Shown piece by piece: positions 7,706 through 17,117 of a DNA stretch of 64,000 bases (position 1 is the first letter of the stretch; every line of letters begins with the position of its first letter). The stretch comes from DASYGT01 sp035999365. Its GTDB lineage: Bacteria > Actinomycetota > Actinomycetes > Mycobacteriales > Jatrophihabitantaceae. The translations under genes were made by a program, and so were the position numbers. The stretch spans positions 1 to 64,000 of the forward strand of contig DASYGT010000058.1 in NCBI GenBank assembly GCA_035999365.1, in the 5' to 3' direction. The notes under the pieces are model-generated. The model was not told the origin of the DNA. It worked only from the letters and a program-made list of their open reading frames with translations, and made no database searches.

Positions 7706-8626
7706 GTGGTTCACCGCTCACGCCCGGCCCTCGTCGCCGTGGCTGTTTGTATCGCCGGCGCGCTGACGCTTTCGTCTTGCGCGTCGAACAAGGACACCAC
7801 CTCGGGCAGCACCACGAGCACCGGCGGCGGCGGCGGCGCCTCGGCCGCGGTGCCGACACTCGACAGCGCGGCAGCAGCCCTGGTGCCGGCCGCCCTCAAG
7901 AGCAAGGGCACGCTCCAGGTGGGTGTCGACGCCACCTACGCGCCGAACGAGTACAAGGATTCCAGCGACAAGATCGTCGGATTCGATATCGACCTGTTCA
8001 ACGCGGTCGCAACGACCCTCGGCCTCAAGGCCAACTACGTCGCATCGAACTTCGACAACATCATCCCCGGCATCACGGGCGGCAAGTACGACGTCGGGGA
8101 TTCCTCGTTCACCGACAACAAGAAGCGCGAAGCGACAGTCGACTTCGTGACGTACTACAGCGCGGGCATCCAGTTCGTCTCGACCGACAAGACGTTCGAC
8201 CCGACCAACGCCTGCGGCAAGAAGATCGCCGTGCAGGCCGCGACGATCGAACTTGACGACCTGAACGCACGGAGCAAGGCGTGCACCTCTGCCGGCAAAC
8301 CGAGCATCAACATCCAGCAGTTCACCGCGCAGGGTGACGCGACCACGGCCGTCACGCTCGGCAAGGTGGTCGCCATGTCGGCCGACTATCCGGTCAGCGT
8401 CGACGCGGTCAACAAGAGCGGCGGCAAGTTGCAGCTCGTCGGCCAGACCAATTTCGGGGCTGCGCCATATGGCTACGCCGTGGCCAAGGGATCGGCATTG
8501 GAGAAGGCGCTGCAGGCCGCCGTGCAGAAGTTGATCGACAGCGGCGCCTATGACGCGATCTGCAAGAAGTGGAGCCTGACTGGTGGCGAGATCAAGACAG
8601 CGCAGATCAACGCCGCCACGAGCTGA
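7706..8626 (+). CDS. ABC transporter solute-binding lipoprotein, polar amino acid type
   Basis: 306-aa extracellular lipoprotein. The signal peptide ends at a lipobox LTLSSC (about 24-29), followed by a low-complexity Gly/Ser/Thr linker and the SBP_bac_3 fold (GTLQVGVDATYAPNEY, VGFDIDLFNAVA, FTDNKKREATVDFV). This family binds amino acids, opines and similar small amines. The GTG start at 7706 has a strong AGGAGGT 5 bp upstream. It is the first gene of a transporter operon with the permease (4 bp later) and the ATPase, divergent from an IclR regulator. Confidence 0.9.
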   Translation: MVHRSRPALVAVAVCIAGALTLSSCASNKDTTSGSTTSTGGGGGASAAVPTLDSAAAALVPAALKSKGTLQVGVDATYAPNEYKDSSDKIVGFDIDLFNAVATTLGLKANYVASNFDNIIPGITGGKYDVGDSSFTDNKKREATVDFVTYYSAGIQFVSTDKTFDPTNACGKKIAVQAATIELDDLNARSKACTSAGKPSINIQQFTAQGDATTAVTLGKVVAMSADYPVSVDAVNKSGGKLQLVGQTNFGAAPYGYAVAKGSALEKALQAAVQKLIDSGAYDAICKKWSLTGGEIKTAQINAATS

Positions 8627-8629
8627 CAC

Positions 8630-9595
8630 ATGAGTGGAACGGGCGACCCGGCGCCGAGTCGGCGGACGCCTGATGGCAGCGCGGACGGCCCTGAGCTGAT
8701 CAGGGCCGTCCCGCTGCGGCACCCCGGCCGCTGGATCAGCTCGTTGGTCATCGTGGTGCTCATCTTCCTGTTCGCGTACGGCGTCTTCACCAACAACGCA
8801 TACCGCTGGGACCTCTACCGCAAGTACGTCTTCGATCAGCGCGTCTCGCAGGCCGCGCTCATTACTATCGACCTCACCCTGCTCTCGATGTTGTTCGGCA
8901 TCCTGATCGGCATCGGTCTGGCCGTGATGCGGTTGTCGCCGAACCCCGTGCTCAAGTGGGTGGCCTGGGGCTACCTGTGGTTCTTCCGTGGTACGCCCGT
9001 CTACGTCCAGCTGGTGTTCTGGGGACTGTTCACGACGATCTACAAGAACGTCGACCTCGGCATCCCGTTCGTGCACCAGTTCGCGCACTTCAACCTGATC
9101 AACATCCAAGGTCTGTTCTGGTTCGCGGTAATCGGACTGAGCCTGAACGAGGGCGCGTACATGGCCGAGATCGTCCGAGCAGGCATCAGCTCTGTCGGCG
9201 AGGGGCAGACCGAAGCTGCCGTGGCGCTGGGTATGAGCTGGCCGCTGACGATGCGCCGAGTGGTGCTGCCGCAGGCAATGCGAGTGATCATCCCGCCCAC
9301 CGGCAACGAGGTCATCAGCATGCTGAAGACCACCTCGCTTGTCGTCGCCCTCCCGTACAGCTTCGACCTGTACAACCGCGCGCACGACATCGGTGTGCCG
9401 ATATTCCAGCCAGTCCCACTGCTTCTCGTGGCATCCACCTGGTACATCGCCATCACCAGCGTGCTGATGATCGGCCAGTACTACCTGGAGCGCTACTACT
9501 CCCGTGGCGCCAGCCGCACGCTCACGGCGCGGCAGATGCGCGCACTCGAACGAGCAGAGCTGGCGCTGCCCGGCGCCGGGGCTGGGGCCCGATGA
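8630..9595 (+). CDS. amino-acid ABC transporter permease (HisM type)
   Basis: 321-aa inner-membrane permease with about five to six hydrophobic segments (for example about 35-55, 80-105, 160-180, 265-285). The cytoplasmic coupling (EAA) loop is visible as EAAVALGMSWPLTMRRVVLP. A single permease gene suggests a homodimeric channel. It has an unusually long N-terminal cytosolic segment and a short Arg/Ala-rich tail. Its stop overlaps the ATPase start (ATGA, 9592-9595), consistent with coupled synthesis of the complex. Confidence 0.9.
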   Translation: MSGTGDPAPSRRTPDGSADGPELIRAVPLRHPGRWISSLVIVVLIFLFAYGVFTNNAYRWDLYRKYVFDQRVSQAALITIDLTLLSMLFGILIGIGLAVMRLSPNPVLKWVAWGYLWFFRGTPVYVQLVFWGLFTTIYKNVDLGIPFVHQFAHFNLINIQGLFWFAVIGLSLNEGAYMAEIVRAGISSVGEGQTEAAVALGMSWPLTMRRVVLPQAMRVIIPPTGNEVISMLKTTSLVVALPYSFDLYNRAHDIGVPIFQPVPLLLVASTWYIAITSVLMIGQYYLERYYSRGASRTLTARQMRALERAELALPGAGAGAR

Positions 9596-10365
9596 CCACA
9601 ACCGCCGAGCCGATGGTCCGTTCCGTCGGCGTGCACAAGAATTTCGGGCACGTCAACGTGCTCAAGGGCATCGATCTGAGTGTCGCCGCCGGTGAGGTGA
9701 TGTGCTTGATCGGTCCGTCCGGATCCGGCAAGACCACGTTCCTGCGCTGCATCAATCACCTCGAGCAGATCAGCGCCGGACGGCTCTACGTCGACGGCGT
9801 CCTCGTCGGCTACTCAGAGCGCGGCGGCAAGTTGCACGAATTGCAGCCGCGTGAGGCCGCGCGCCAGCGCCGCGAGATCGGAATGGTGTTTCAGCACTTC
9901 AACCTGTTCCCGCATATGACAGCGTTGGAAAACATCGTCGAGGCTCCGTTGAAGGTCAAGAAGCTGAGTAAGAACGATGCGACGGCGATCGCTCGACGGC
10001 TCCTCGGTCAGGTCGGCCTGGCCGAGAAGGAGAGGTCGTACCCCGCTCAGCTTTCCGGCGGCCAACAGCAGCGTGTCGCCATTGCCCGCGCGCTCGCGAT
10101 GCAGCCCAAGTTGATGCTCTTCGACGAACCGACCTCGGCGCTGGATCCCGAGCTCGTCGGTGAGGTGCTCGACGTGATGAAAGATCTGGCCCGGCTGGGC
10201 ATGACGATGGTTGTCGTCACCCACGAAATGGGCTTTGCACGCGAGGTCGCAGACCAGTTGGTGTTCATGGACGGCGGCGTGGTCGTCGAGAGCGGAGACC
10301 CGCGGGCTGTGCTCGCGGCGCCGAAGCACGAGCGGACGAAGGCGTTCCTGTCCAAGGTGCTCTGA
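9592..10365 (+). CDS. amino-acid ABC transporter ATP-binding protein (GlnQ type)
   Basis: 257-aa ATPase energising the transporter above. All nucleotide-binding motifs are present: Walker A GPSGSGKTT, Q-loop in MVFQHFNLFPH, signature LSGGQQQRVAIARAL, Walker B LMLFDEPTSALD, and the switch His in VVVTHEMGFA. The Q-loop/NLFPHMT sequence is characteristic of the polar amino acid subfamily. ATG at 9592 overlaps the permease stop, and its own TGA overlaps the ATG of the flavin oxidoreductase downstream, so the oxidoreductase is probably part of the same operon. Confidence 0.93.
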   Translation: MTTTAEPMVRSVGVHKNFGHVNVLKGIDLSVAAGEVMCLIGPSGSGKTTFLRCINHLEQISAGRLYVDGVLVGYSERGGKLHELQPREAARQRREIGMVFQHFNLFPHMTALENIVEAPLKVKKLSKNDATAIARRLLGQVGLAEKERSYPAQLSGGQQQRVAIARALAMQPKLMLFDEPTSALDPELVGEVLDVMKDLARLGMTMVVVTHEMGFAREVADQLVFMDGGVVVESGDPRAVLAAPKHERTKAFLSKVL

Positions 10366-11522
10366 TGACGGTCGGCTGGGACGCGGACAGCGATGTCGCG
10401 GCATGGCCGGGACTGCCCCCGTTGGACGGCGATCGCGCGGCTGACGCATGTGTGGTCGGGTTGGGTGCCTCCGGCCTGGCTGCGGTCGAGGAGTTGACCG
10501 CGCGGGGGCTGTCCGTGGTCGGTATCGACGCCGGGCGCGTAGGTGGCGGCGCGGCCGGGCGCAACGGCGGATTCCTGCTCGGCGGGCCGGCCGCGTTCCT
10601 GCACGACGCGATCGCACGGTGGGGCGAGGCCGACGCGGTGTCGCTGTACCGGCAGACGCTTGCCGAGATCGACGTGCTGGTCGACACCCTTGGCACAGAC
10701 GTTGTCCGGCGCACCGGCTCGATCCGCCTCGCAGGCCTTCCCGGCGAACCGACCTCCGCGGTCGAGGCCGCGGTGCGCGAGCACGAACTGGACGATTGCG
10801 CGGCCCATGCGCTCGCACTGCGCACACACGGCATCGCGGTCGAGGAATACGACGGGCTGCTGGGTCGAGGCATCTTCCTGCCCGACGATGCAGCAATGCA
10901 CCCCGCCCGCCGCGCGCTCGCCGTCGCCGTCAGAGCGGCCCGGGTGGCCGAGCTGCACGAACACACCTCCGTCCGCGAGCTGGCCGACGGACGGGTCGTC
11001 ACGGCACACGGTCAGATCACTGCCGGTCTGGTCGTGGTGGCGGTCGACGGGCGCCTGGACATCCTGCTTCCGCAGCTGGCCGACCGCGTGCGCACCGCGC
11101 GGCTGCAGATGCTCGCGACGGCGCCCCTCGGAGCACGGCGGCTGCACTGTCCGCTCTACGGACGGTGGGGCTACGACTACGCCCAGCAGACGCCGGACGG
11201 GCGGCTCTTCGTCGGGGGCGGTCGGGATCTGTTCACCGCGCAGGAATGGACGACGCTGACCGAGACCACGCCACCCGTCCAGCGGTACCTCGATGCGATT
11301 GCGCCGCGCATCGCGGGTGCACCGGTGCAGGTGACGCATCGCTGGGCCGCGTCGGTCGGATTCACCCTCGACGGCCGCCCGCTCTGTACAAAGGTCGACG
11401 AGCGCACCGTCGCCATCGGTGGGTACAACGGCACGGGAAACCTCGTCGGCCCGATCGCCGCGAGAGCGGCTGTGGCGCTCGCGATCGACGGGACGGCGCC
11501 GCCGGGCTATTTCGTCGGCTGA
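10365..11522 (+). CDS. FAD-dependent amine/amino-acid oxidoreductase (DAO family)
   Basis: 385 aa. The N-terminal Rossmann motif VVGLGASGLAAVEEL is followed by GIDAGRVGGGAAGRNGGF, where GRNGGF is typical of gamma-glutamylputrescine oxidase and related D-amino acid oxidase-fold enzymes. A C-terminal GGYNGTGNLVGPIAARA closes the FAD site. Translation is coupled to the transporter ATPase (TGATG overlap at 10363-10367). I infer that it oxidises a compound imported by the upstream ABC system; the substrate cannot be assigned. The next gene begins 53 bp downstream. Confidence 0.85.
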   Translation: MTVGWDADSDVAAWPGLPPLDGDRAADACVVGLGASGLAAVEELTARGLSVVGIDAGRVGGGAAGRNGGFLLGGPAAFLHDAIARWGEADAVSLYRQTLAEIDVLVDTLGTDVVRRTGSIRLAGLPGEPTSAVEAAVREHELDDCAAHALALRTHGIAVEEYDGLLGRGIFLPDDAAMHPARRALAVAVRAARVAELHEHTSVRELADGRVVTAHGQITAGLVVVAVDGRLDILLPQLADRVRTARLQMLATAPLGARRLHCPLYGRWGYDYAQQTPDGRLFVGGGRDLFTAQEWTTLTETTPPVQRYLDAIAPRIAGAPVQVTHRWAASVGFTLDGRPLCTKVDERTVAIGGYNGTGNLVGPIAARAAVALAIDGTAPPGYFVG

Positions 11523-11575
11523 GCTCAGCATGGCCGGTGCCCGCGACCGGTCGACGGGTACGGGAGAATGCGTGG

Positions 11576-14401
11576 GTGACCGTCGCCGAGTCGGAGCCGC
11601 ATGAGCTGGCTGCTGCGTTGCGCGCTGCCGGGTTGGCCGAGGTCGACTTCTCCGACCGCCGCCGAGCCGAATACTCCAGCGATGCCTCCAACTACCGCGT
11701 GGTGCCGTCAGTGGTCGCCTTTCCCCGGCACGTCGAACAGGTGCTTGCGGCATTGCAGGTGGCGCGCGATCTCGGCGTCCCCTTCACCTCCCGCGGTGGT
11801 GGTACGTCCACGGCGGGGAACAGCGTGGGCAGCGGCATCGTCGTCGACTTCTCGCGATATCTGAATCGAGTCCTGTCCGTCGATCCGGAGAGCCGCACCG
11901 CCGTCGCAGAGCCTGGTGCGGTACTAGATGCGATCTCGCTGGCCGCGCAGCCGCACGGTCTGCGCTTCGGCCCGGATCCATCGACGCACGCGCGCGCCAC
12001 ACTCGGTGGCTCGCTCGGCAACAACGCGTGCGGCTCGCGTGCGCTGGCGTATGGCCGCACCTCGGACAACGTCGTGCAACTCGATGTCGTCACGGGCGAC
12101 GGCACGCGATTCACTGCGCGTCGGCAGGGCCGTGACCTCGACGCCGCGCCGCCGATCGTCGGTAGCCTCGCGTCGATCGCCGGTGCCCGCCTCGACACCA
12201 TCCGCACGGAGTTCGGCCGCTTCGTCCGGCAGGTGTCGGGCTACTCGCTGGAACATCTGCTGCCGGAAAACGGCACCGACGTCGCGAAGTTCCTCGTCGG
12301 TACCGAAGGAACCCTGGGCGTGGTGCTCGGCGCGACCGTGCGGCTGGTCGAGTCACCGGCCGCCGTCGTGCTCGCAGTATTGGGATACCCGGACATGCCG
12401 GCTGCGGCCGATGCGGTGCCGGGCCTGCTTCCGCACCGACCCGTCGCGCTTGAGGGCATGGACGCCCGGTTGGTCGAGGTGGTGCGGCGCAGGCGCGGGG
12501 CGTCCGCAGTTCCGGAACTGCCCCGCGGCGACGGCTGGCTGTTCGTCGAGATGTCCGGCGCCACCGAGGCCGAGGCGCGCGCCTCGGCCGAGAAACTGAT
12601 CGCCGACGCCGCCTGCATCGATTCGGCGATCGTCTCCGGCGAGGCAGCTCGGGCGTTGTGGCGTATCCGTGAAGACGGAGCCGGGCTCGGCGGCCGAACG
12701 CCCGCCGGAGCGCCGGCGTGGCCCGGGTGGGAGGACGCCGCCGTGCCGCCGCCGCGACTCGGCGCGTACCTGCGGGAGTTTCGCGCGCTGATGGATGAGC
12801 ACGGTGTCGACGGGTTGACCTACGGACATTTCGGTGACGGCTGCGTGCACGCCCGGATCGACTTCCCCCTGTCGAGCGAGCCCGCCCGCTTCCGCGAGTT
12901 CGTGGTCGCCGCTGCGCAGCTCGTCGGGCGGCACGGTGGTTCGATGTCGGGCGAACACGGCGATGGGCGGGCCCGCGGCGAGGTTCTTCCGTACATGTAT
13001 TCAGCGGACGCGATTGCGGCGTTCGGCCAGATCAAGCGGCTGTTCGATCCGCACAACGTGCTCAACCCCGGTGTGATCGTCGAACCCGCGCCGCTGGACG
13101 CCGACCTGCGCGTGCCAGCAGCGCGGTCGCTGCATACGTCACTCGGCTTCGCCTACGCCCACGACGGCGGCGACTTCAGCGCTGCGGTGCATCGCTGTGT
13201 CGGTGTCGGTAAGTGCCGCGCCGACACCACCGCCGCGGGCGGCGTGATGTGCCCGTCCTACCTCGCCACCCGCGACGAGAAGGATTCGACCCGAGGGCGC
13301 GCACGCGTGCTGCAGGAGCTCGCGAACGGATCGCTGGTGAAGGATTTCCGTTCCGAGCAGATCATGGATTCCCTCGACCTCTGCCTGTCGTGCAAGGGGT
13401 GCTCGGTCGACTGCCCGGCAGGCGTGGACATGGCCACCTACAAGGCGGAAGTTCTGCACCAGCGATTCCGCCGACGCATCCGGCCCGCGTCGCACTACGC
13501 GCTCGGCTGGCTGCCACGGTGGGCGCGGCTGGCTTCGCGTGCGCCCCGGGTCACGAACGCGGTGCTACGGCGCCGCACTGTGGCCTCGGCCGCCAAACGC
13601 ATGGGTGGGATCGACGCGCGGCGCCCGCTGCCGGAATTTGCCGGCCAGACGCTGCGGGCATGGCTACGTGAGCGCCCCGAGGCCTCCGGCACGCCGGTAC
13701 TGCTGTGGGTCGACACCTTCACCGACCACTTCGCGCCGGAAGTCGGGCGCGCGGCGGTACGTGTGCTGGAGGCAGCGGGGTACTCGGTCCGCACCACCGA
13801 CCGGCAGGTGTGCTGCGGCCTGACCTGGATCTCGACGGGCCAGCTCGACGGTGCGCGTCGTCAGCTGCGCCGCAGCCTCGACGCGCTCGAACCCGCACTG
13901 CGCGACGGTATGCCGATCGTCGGTCTCGAACCCTCGTGCACCGCGGTCCTGCGCAGCGACGTCCGCGAGCTGCTTCCCAGCGACGGGCGTGCCGATCGGG
14001 TCGCTGAACTCACTCGCACGCTCGCCGAGCTGCTGAGCGCGACCTCGGGGTGGACCCCCCCGCGTATGGACGGTGTGCACGGCGTCGCCCAGCCGCACTG
14101 CCATCACCACGCGGTGATGGGTTGGAGTGCAGACGCCGCTCTGCTGCGCGGGGCCGGGGCCGATATCACCGCGGTCGGCGGATGCTGCGGCCTCGCCGGC
14201 AACTTCGGCGTCGAACGCGGCCACTACGAGGTGTCCGTCGCCGTCGCCGACACCGCGCTGCTCCCCGCGGTACGGGCGGCCGGCGAGGGCGCTGTCGTAC
14301 TCGCGGACGGCTTCTCCTGCCGTACTCAGCTCGACCAGCTGGCGAACCTGCGGGCCAGGCATCTCGCCGAACTGCTCGACGACCGTCTGGAGCTGACGTG
14401 A
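11576..14401 (+). CDS. FAD-linked oxidase fused to iron-sulfur (GlpC-like) domains
   Basis: 941-aa multidomain dehydrogenase. The N-terminal half is a GlcD/D-lactate dehydrogenase-type FAD domain (FTSRGGGTSTAGNSVGSG; LGGSLGNNACGSRALAYG; FLVGTEGTLG; YGHFGDGCVHARID; GEHGDGRARGE). The C-terminal half has 4Fe-4S cysteines, including CLSCKGCSVDCP, and two CCG-type repeats (VCCGLTW; GGCCGLAGNFG, with PHCHHHAV before the latter). This layout suits oxidation of a 2-hydroxy acid with electrons passed through Fe-S centres to the quinone pool. GTG 11576 with GGGAG about 9 nt upstream is my choice; the frame is open further upstream. It overlaps dapC by 4 nt. Confidence 0.88.
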   Translation: MTVAESEPHELAAALRAAGLAEVDFSDRRRAEYSSDASNYRVVPSVVAFPRHVEQVLAALQVARDLGVPFTSRGGGTSTAGNSVGSGIVVDFSRYLNRVLSVDPESRTAVAEPGAVLDAISLAAQPHGLRFGPDPSTHARATLGGSLGNNACGSRALAYGRTSDNVVQLDVVTGDGTRFTARRQGRDLDAAPPIVGSLASIAGARLDTIRTEFGRFVRQVSGYSLEHLLPENGTDVAKFLVGTEGTLGVVLGATVRLVESPAAVVLAVLGYPDMPAAADAVPGLLPHRPVALEGMDARLVEVVRRRRGASAVPELPRGDGWLFVEMSGATEAEARASAEKLIADAACIDSAIVSGEAARALWRIREDGAGLGGRTPAGAPAWPGWEDAAVPPPRLGAYLREFRALMDEHGVDGLTYGHFGDGCVHARIDFPLSSEPARFREFVVAAAQLVGRHGGSMSGEHGDGRARGEVLPYMYSADAIAAFGQIKRLFDPHNVLNPGVIVEPAPLDADLRVPAARSLHTSLGFAYAHDGGDFSAAVHRCVGVGKCRADTTAAGGVMCPSYLATRDEKDSTRGRARVLQELANGSLVKDFRSEQIMDSLDLCLSCKGCSVDCPAGVDMATYKAEVLHQRFRRRIRPASHYALGWLPRWARLASRAPRVTNAVLRRRTVASAAKRMGGIDARRPLPEFAGQTLRAWLRERPEASGTPVLLWVDTFTDHFAPEVGRAAVRVLEAAGYSVRTTDRQVCCGLTWISTGQLDGARRQLRRSLDALEPALRDGMPIVGLEPSCTAVLRSDVRELLPSDGRADRVAELTRTLAELLSATSGWTPPRMDGVHGVAQPHCHHHAVMGWSADAALLRGAGADITAVGGCCGLAGNFGVERGHYEVSVAVADTALLPAVRAAGEGAVVLADGFSCRTQLDQLANLRARHLAELLDDRLELT

Positions 14402-15483
14402 CTCCCGGTTTCGTGCCACCGCCGTACCCGTACGACCGCCTCGACGAGCTCACGGAGATCGCGGGCCGCCATGATGGCGGCGCCGTCGATCTCTCTATCG
14501 GCACGCCGTGCGACCCTCCGCCCGATGCGGTGATCTCGGCACTCGCGACGGCGACCTCCGCGCGCGGCTACCCACCGTCGATCGGCACGCCCGTCTTCCG
14601 TCGTGCGGCGGCGCAGTGGGTGCAGCGCAGGCTCGGTGCGGTGGTCGATCCCGACACGGAGGTTGCGGCATGCGTGGGTAGCAAGGAGTTCGTCGCCTCG
14701 CTGCCGCAGTACCTGCAGCTTCGCGACCCGTCTCGTGACACCGTGCTCTACCCGGCTGTCAGCTACCCGACCTACGAGATGGGCGCAGTGCTCGCCGGAT
14801 GCCGGGCGGTGCCCTACGCACACCTGGACGACGTGTCGGCCGATGACGTCGCACGAGCGCTTTGCGTGTGGGTCAACTCGCCGTCGAACCCGACCGGCGC
14901 GCTGCACGATCTCGCCGAAGCGGCGCACTGGGGCCGCGAGCGGGGGGTGCCGGTGCTTTCGGACGAGTGCTATGCCGAGTTCACCTGGAGCGCTCCCGCG
15001 CAGACGATCGTTCGCCATGGGACGCAGGGCGTGATCGCGCTGCACTCCCTGTCGAAGCGGGACAACTTCGCCGGGGCGCGCATCGGCTTCTACGTTGGAG
15101 ACCCCGACCTCGTGCACTATCTGCGCGAGGTGCGCAAGCACGCGGGCCTCATGCCGCCGGGCCCGGTTCAGGCGGCGGCCGTCATTGCGCTGGGAGACGA
15201 CGAGCACGTCGACGCGCAGCGCGCGCGGTACCTGCATCGGCTGGAGCGCCTGCGTGAAATTCTGGCAGTCGCCGGCTACCCGGCCGACATGCCCGAGGGC
15301 GCGTTCTACCTGTGGGTTCCCGCCAGCGATGCCTGGTCAGCCGCGCGCGATCTCGCCCGGCGCGCGGGCATCGTGGTGTCCCCTGGCGAGTTCTACGGCT
15401 CGGCCGCGCAAGCCTGGTTCCGGGTTGCGGCGGTGCAGCCGGACGACCGGATCGAGCTGGCTGCCGCGCGCCTGGGCCGTTGA
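14398..15483 (+). CDS. dapC: succinyldiaminopimelate aminotransferase (DapC-like)
   Basis: Class I/II PLP aminotransferase of 361 aa, predicted to make N-succinyl-LL-2,6-diaminoketopimelate/diaminopimelate intermediates for lysine and peptidoglycan. Seen: YPPSIGTPVFRRAAAQW, WVNSPSNPTGALHDL (Asn for PLP), SDECYAEF (Asp for the pyridine N), and the Schiff-base Lys in LHSLSKRDNFAGARIGF. The N-terminal VPPPYPYDRLDELTEIA is characteristic of actinobacterial DapC. The GTG start overlaps the previous stop (GTGA). The usual ferredoxin partner gene fdxA is not adjacent here. Confidence 0.85.
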   Translation: MTPGFVPPPYPYDRLDELTEIAGRHDGGAVDLSIGTPCDPPPDAVISALATATSARGYPPSIGTPVFRRAAAQWVQRRLGAVVDPDTEVAACVGSKEFVASLPQYLQLRDPSRDTVLYPAVSYPTYEMGAVLAGCRAVPYAHLDDVSADDVARALCVWVNSPSNPTGALHDLAEAAHWGRERGVPVLSDECYAEFTWSAPAQTIVRHGTQGVIALHSLSKRDNFAGARIGFYVGDPDLVHYLREVRKHAGLMPPGPVQAAAVIALGDDEHVDAQRARYLHRLERLREILAVAGYPADMPEGAFYLWVPASDAWSAARDLARRAGIVVSPGEFYGSAAQAWFRVAAVQPDDRIELAAARLGR

Positions 15484-15536
15484 CCGATCCCGCTCCGGAC
15501 ACACCGCGGACACATTTTCGCCATACTGTGCCTCGG

Positions 15537-17117
15537 ATGGCCGATCTGTTCGACGACTACGCGCGCGGCGAAGCATGGGACGAGATGATCGCCGCGGACG
15601 GCAGTGTGCGCGCGCCCTACCGCGTGCTGCACGACTCCATCCAGCGCAGCGGGGCGCAAGAGCTCCGGGCCGGCGTTGACACACTCGCCCGTGCCTACCT
15701 CGATCAAGGCGTCACGTTCGACATCGGTGGTGAGGAGCGGCCGTTCCCCCTCGACATCGTCCCGCGGGTGATCGACGACGGCACCTGGCAGACGATCGAG
15801 CTCGGCGTCCGGCAGCGAGTTCGCGCGCTGGAGGCCTTCCTCGCCGATGTGTACGGGCCCTGCCGGCTCGTCAGCGATGGCGTCATCCCGCGCCGAGTGA
15901 TCACCTCGTCGCGGCACTTCCAGCGAGCGGCATACGGCATCGAGCCGCCGAACGGCGTTCGTGTACACGTGTCGGGCATCGACCTCATCCGCGACGAAGC
16001 CGGAACGTTCCGCGTGCTCGAGGACAACGTCCGGGTGCCGTCGGGGGTCAGTTATGTGCTGGCCAATCGCAGCGCGATGCGCCAGCAATGGACCGACGTC
16101 CTGGGCAAGGTGCGACTGCGGCCGGTGTCGCACTATCCGCAGCGCCTGCTCGCGGCCCTCGTCGCGGCCGCCCCCAGCGGGGTCACCGATCCGTGCATCG
16201 TGGTGCTCACGCCGGGCGTCTACAACAGCGCGTATTTCGAGCACGCCTGGCTGGCGCGGGCGATGGGCGTCGAGCTCGTTGAGGGGCGCGACCTCGTCTG
16301 CTCCGGCGGCGTGGTGCGGATGCGCGACACATCCGGTGAGCGTCGCGTCGACGTGATCTATCGCCGGGTCGACGACGAGTTCCTCGACCCGGTGCAGTTC
16401 CGATCGGACTCGATGCTCGGGTGCCCAGGCCTGCTGACCGCGGCTCGCGCCGGCAACGTCACGATCGCGAATGCCGTCGGCAACGGGGTTGCCGACGACA
16501 AGCTCATCTACAGCTATCTGCCCGACTTCGTTCGGTACTACCTGCGGGAGGAGCCGGTCCTGCCGAACGTCGACACGTGGCGCCTCGAAGAACCGGGCGC
16601 CCTCGAGGAGGTGCTGGACCGCCTCGGAGAGCTGGTTCTCAAGCCGGTGGACGGTGCGGGTGGCAAGGGCTTGGTCATCGGGCCCGCCGCCGGCAAGGAC
16701 GAGCTGGTCGCACTGCGCGAGAGGGTGATTGCCGATCCGCGGGGCTGGATCGCTCAACCGGTCGTCCAGCTGTCGACGGTCCCGACGCTGAGTGGTGACA
16801 CGATCGCCCCCCGGCACGTCGACCTGCGCCCCTTCGCGGTGAACGACGGCAATGACGTGTGGGTGCTCCCGGGGGGCTTGACCCGGGTTGCTCTCGTTGC
16901 CGGCTCGCTCGTCGTCAACTCCAGCCAGGGCGGCGGCTCCAAGGACACCTGGGTGCTGGCCGGCGAGCGGCGACCCGTCGTCGACGCGCGGTCTGCGGCG
17001 GCGGCCGAGCGCCGCGAGCGGGCGCCGATGGCCAAGCTCGACAGTTCGGCCGAGGACACCATGCAGCAGCAGCAACAACAGCAGCAGCAACAGCAGTCAG
17101 GAGGTGCCGCGTGCTGA
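15537..17117 (+). CDS. circularly permuted ATP-grasp protein with C-terminal poly-Gln
   Basis: 526 aa, of the COG2308 (DUF404/DUF407) circularly permuted ATP-grasp family, predicted amide-bond-forming ligase of unknown substrate. Seen: HVSGIDLIRDEAGTFRVLEDN, VPSGVSYVLANR, the grasp-type VLKPVDGAGGKGLVIGP (about 368-384), and HVDLRPFAVNDG. ATG 15537 is preferred over an in-frame GTG at 15528. The tail is odd: 11 consecutive glutamines (17064-17096) then SGGAAC. It overlaps the alpha-E gene by 7 nt and is followed by a transglutaminase gene, a trio conserved across many bacteria and proposed to make or attach a small peptide. Confidence 0.88.
   Translation: MADLFDDYARGEAWDEMIAADGSVRAPYRVLHDSIQRSGAQELRAGVDTLARAYLDQGVTFDIGGEERPFPLDIVPRVIDDGTWQTIELGVRQRVRALEAFLADVYGPCRLVSDGVIPRRVITSSRHFQRAAYGIEPPNGVRVHVSGIDLIRDEAGTFRVLEDNVRVPSGVSYVLANRSAMRQQWTDVLGKVRLRPVSHYPQRLLAALVAAAPSGVTDPCIVVLTPGVYNSAYFEHAWLARAMGVELVEGRDLVCSGGVVRMRDTSGERRVDVIYRRVDDEFLDPVQFRSDSMLGCPGLLTAARAGNVTIANAVGNGVADDKLIYSYLPDFVRYYLREEPVLPNVDTWRLEEPGALEEVLDRLGELVLKPVDGAGGKGLVIGPAAGKDELVALRERVIADPRGWIAQPVVQLSTVPTLSGDTIAPRHVDLRPFAVNDGNDVWVLPGGLTRVALVAGSLVVNSSQGGGSKDTWVLAGERRPVVDARSAAAAERRERAPMAKLDSSAEDTMQQQQQQQQQQQSGGAAC
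17064..17096 (+). repeat. CAG/CAA tract encoding 11 glutamines
   Basis: Eleven CAG/CAA codons in a row near the 3' end of the ATP-grasp gene. The run is not pure (three CAA codons break it), which reduces slippage and suggests the glutamines rather than the DNA repeat are kept. An antisense reading would give a poly-leucine stretch but no gene there is credible. Confidence 0.9.

Noticed and set aside
15393..17090. Minus-strand frame starting with a poly-Leu run that resembles a signal peptide
   Set aside because: The leucines are the antisense of the poly-Gln codons; no RBS and no domain follow.
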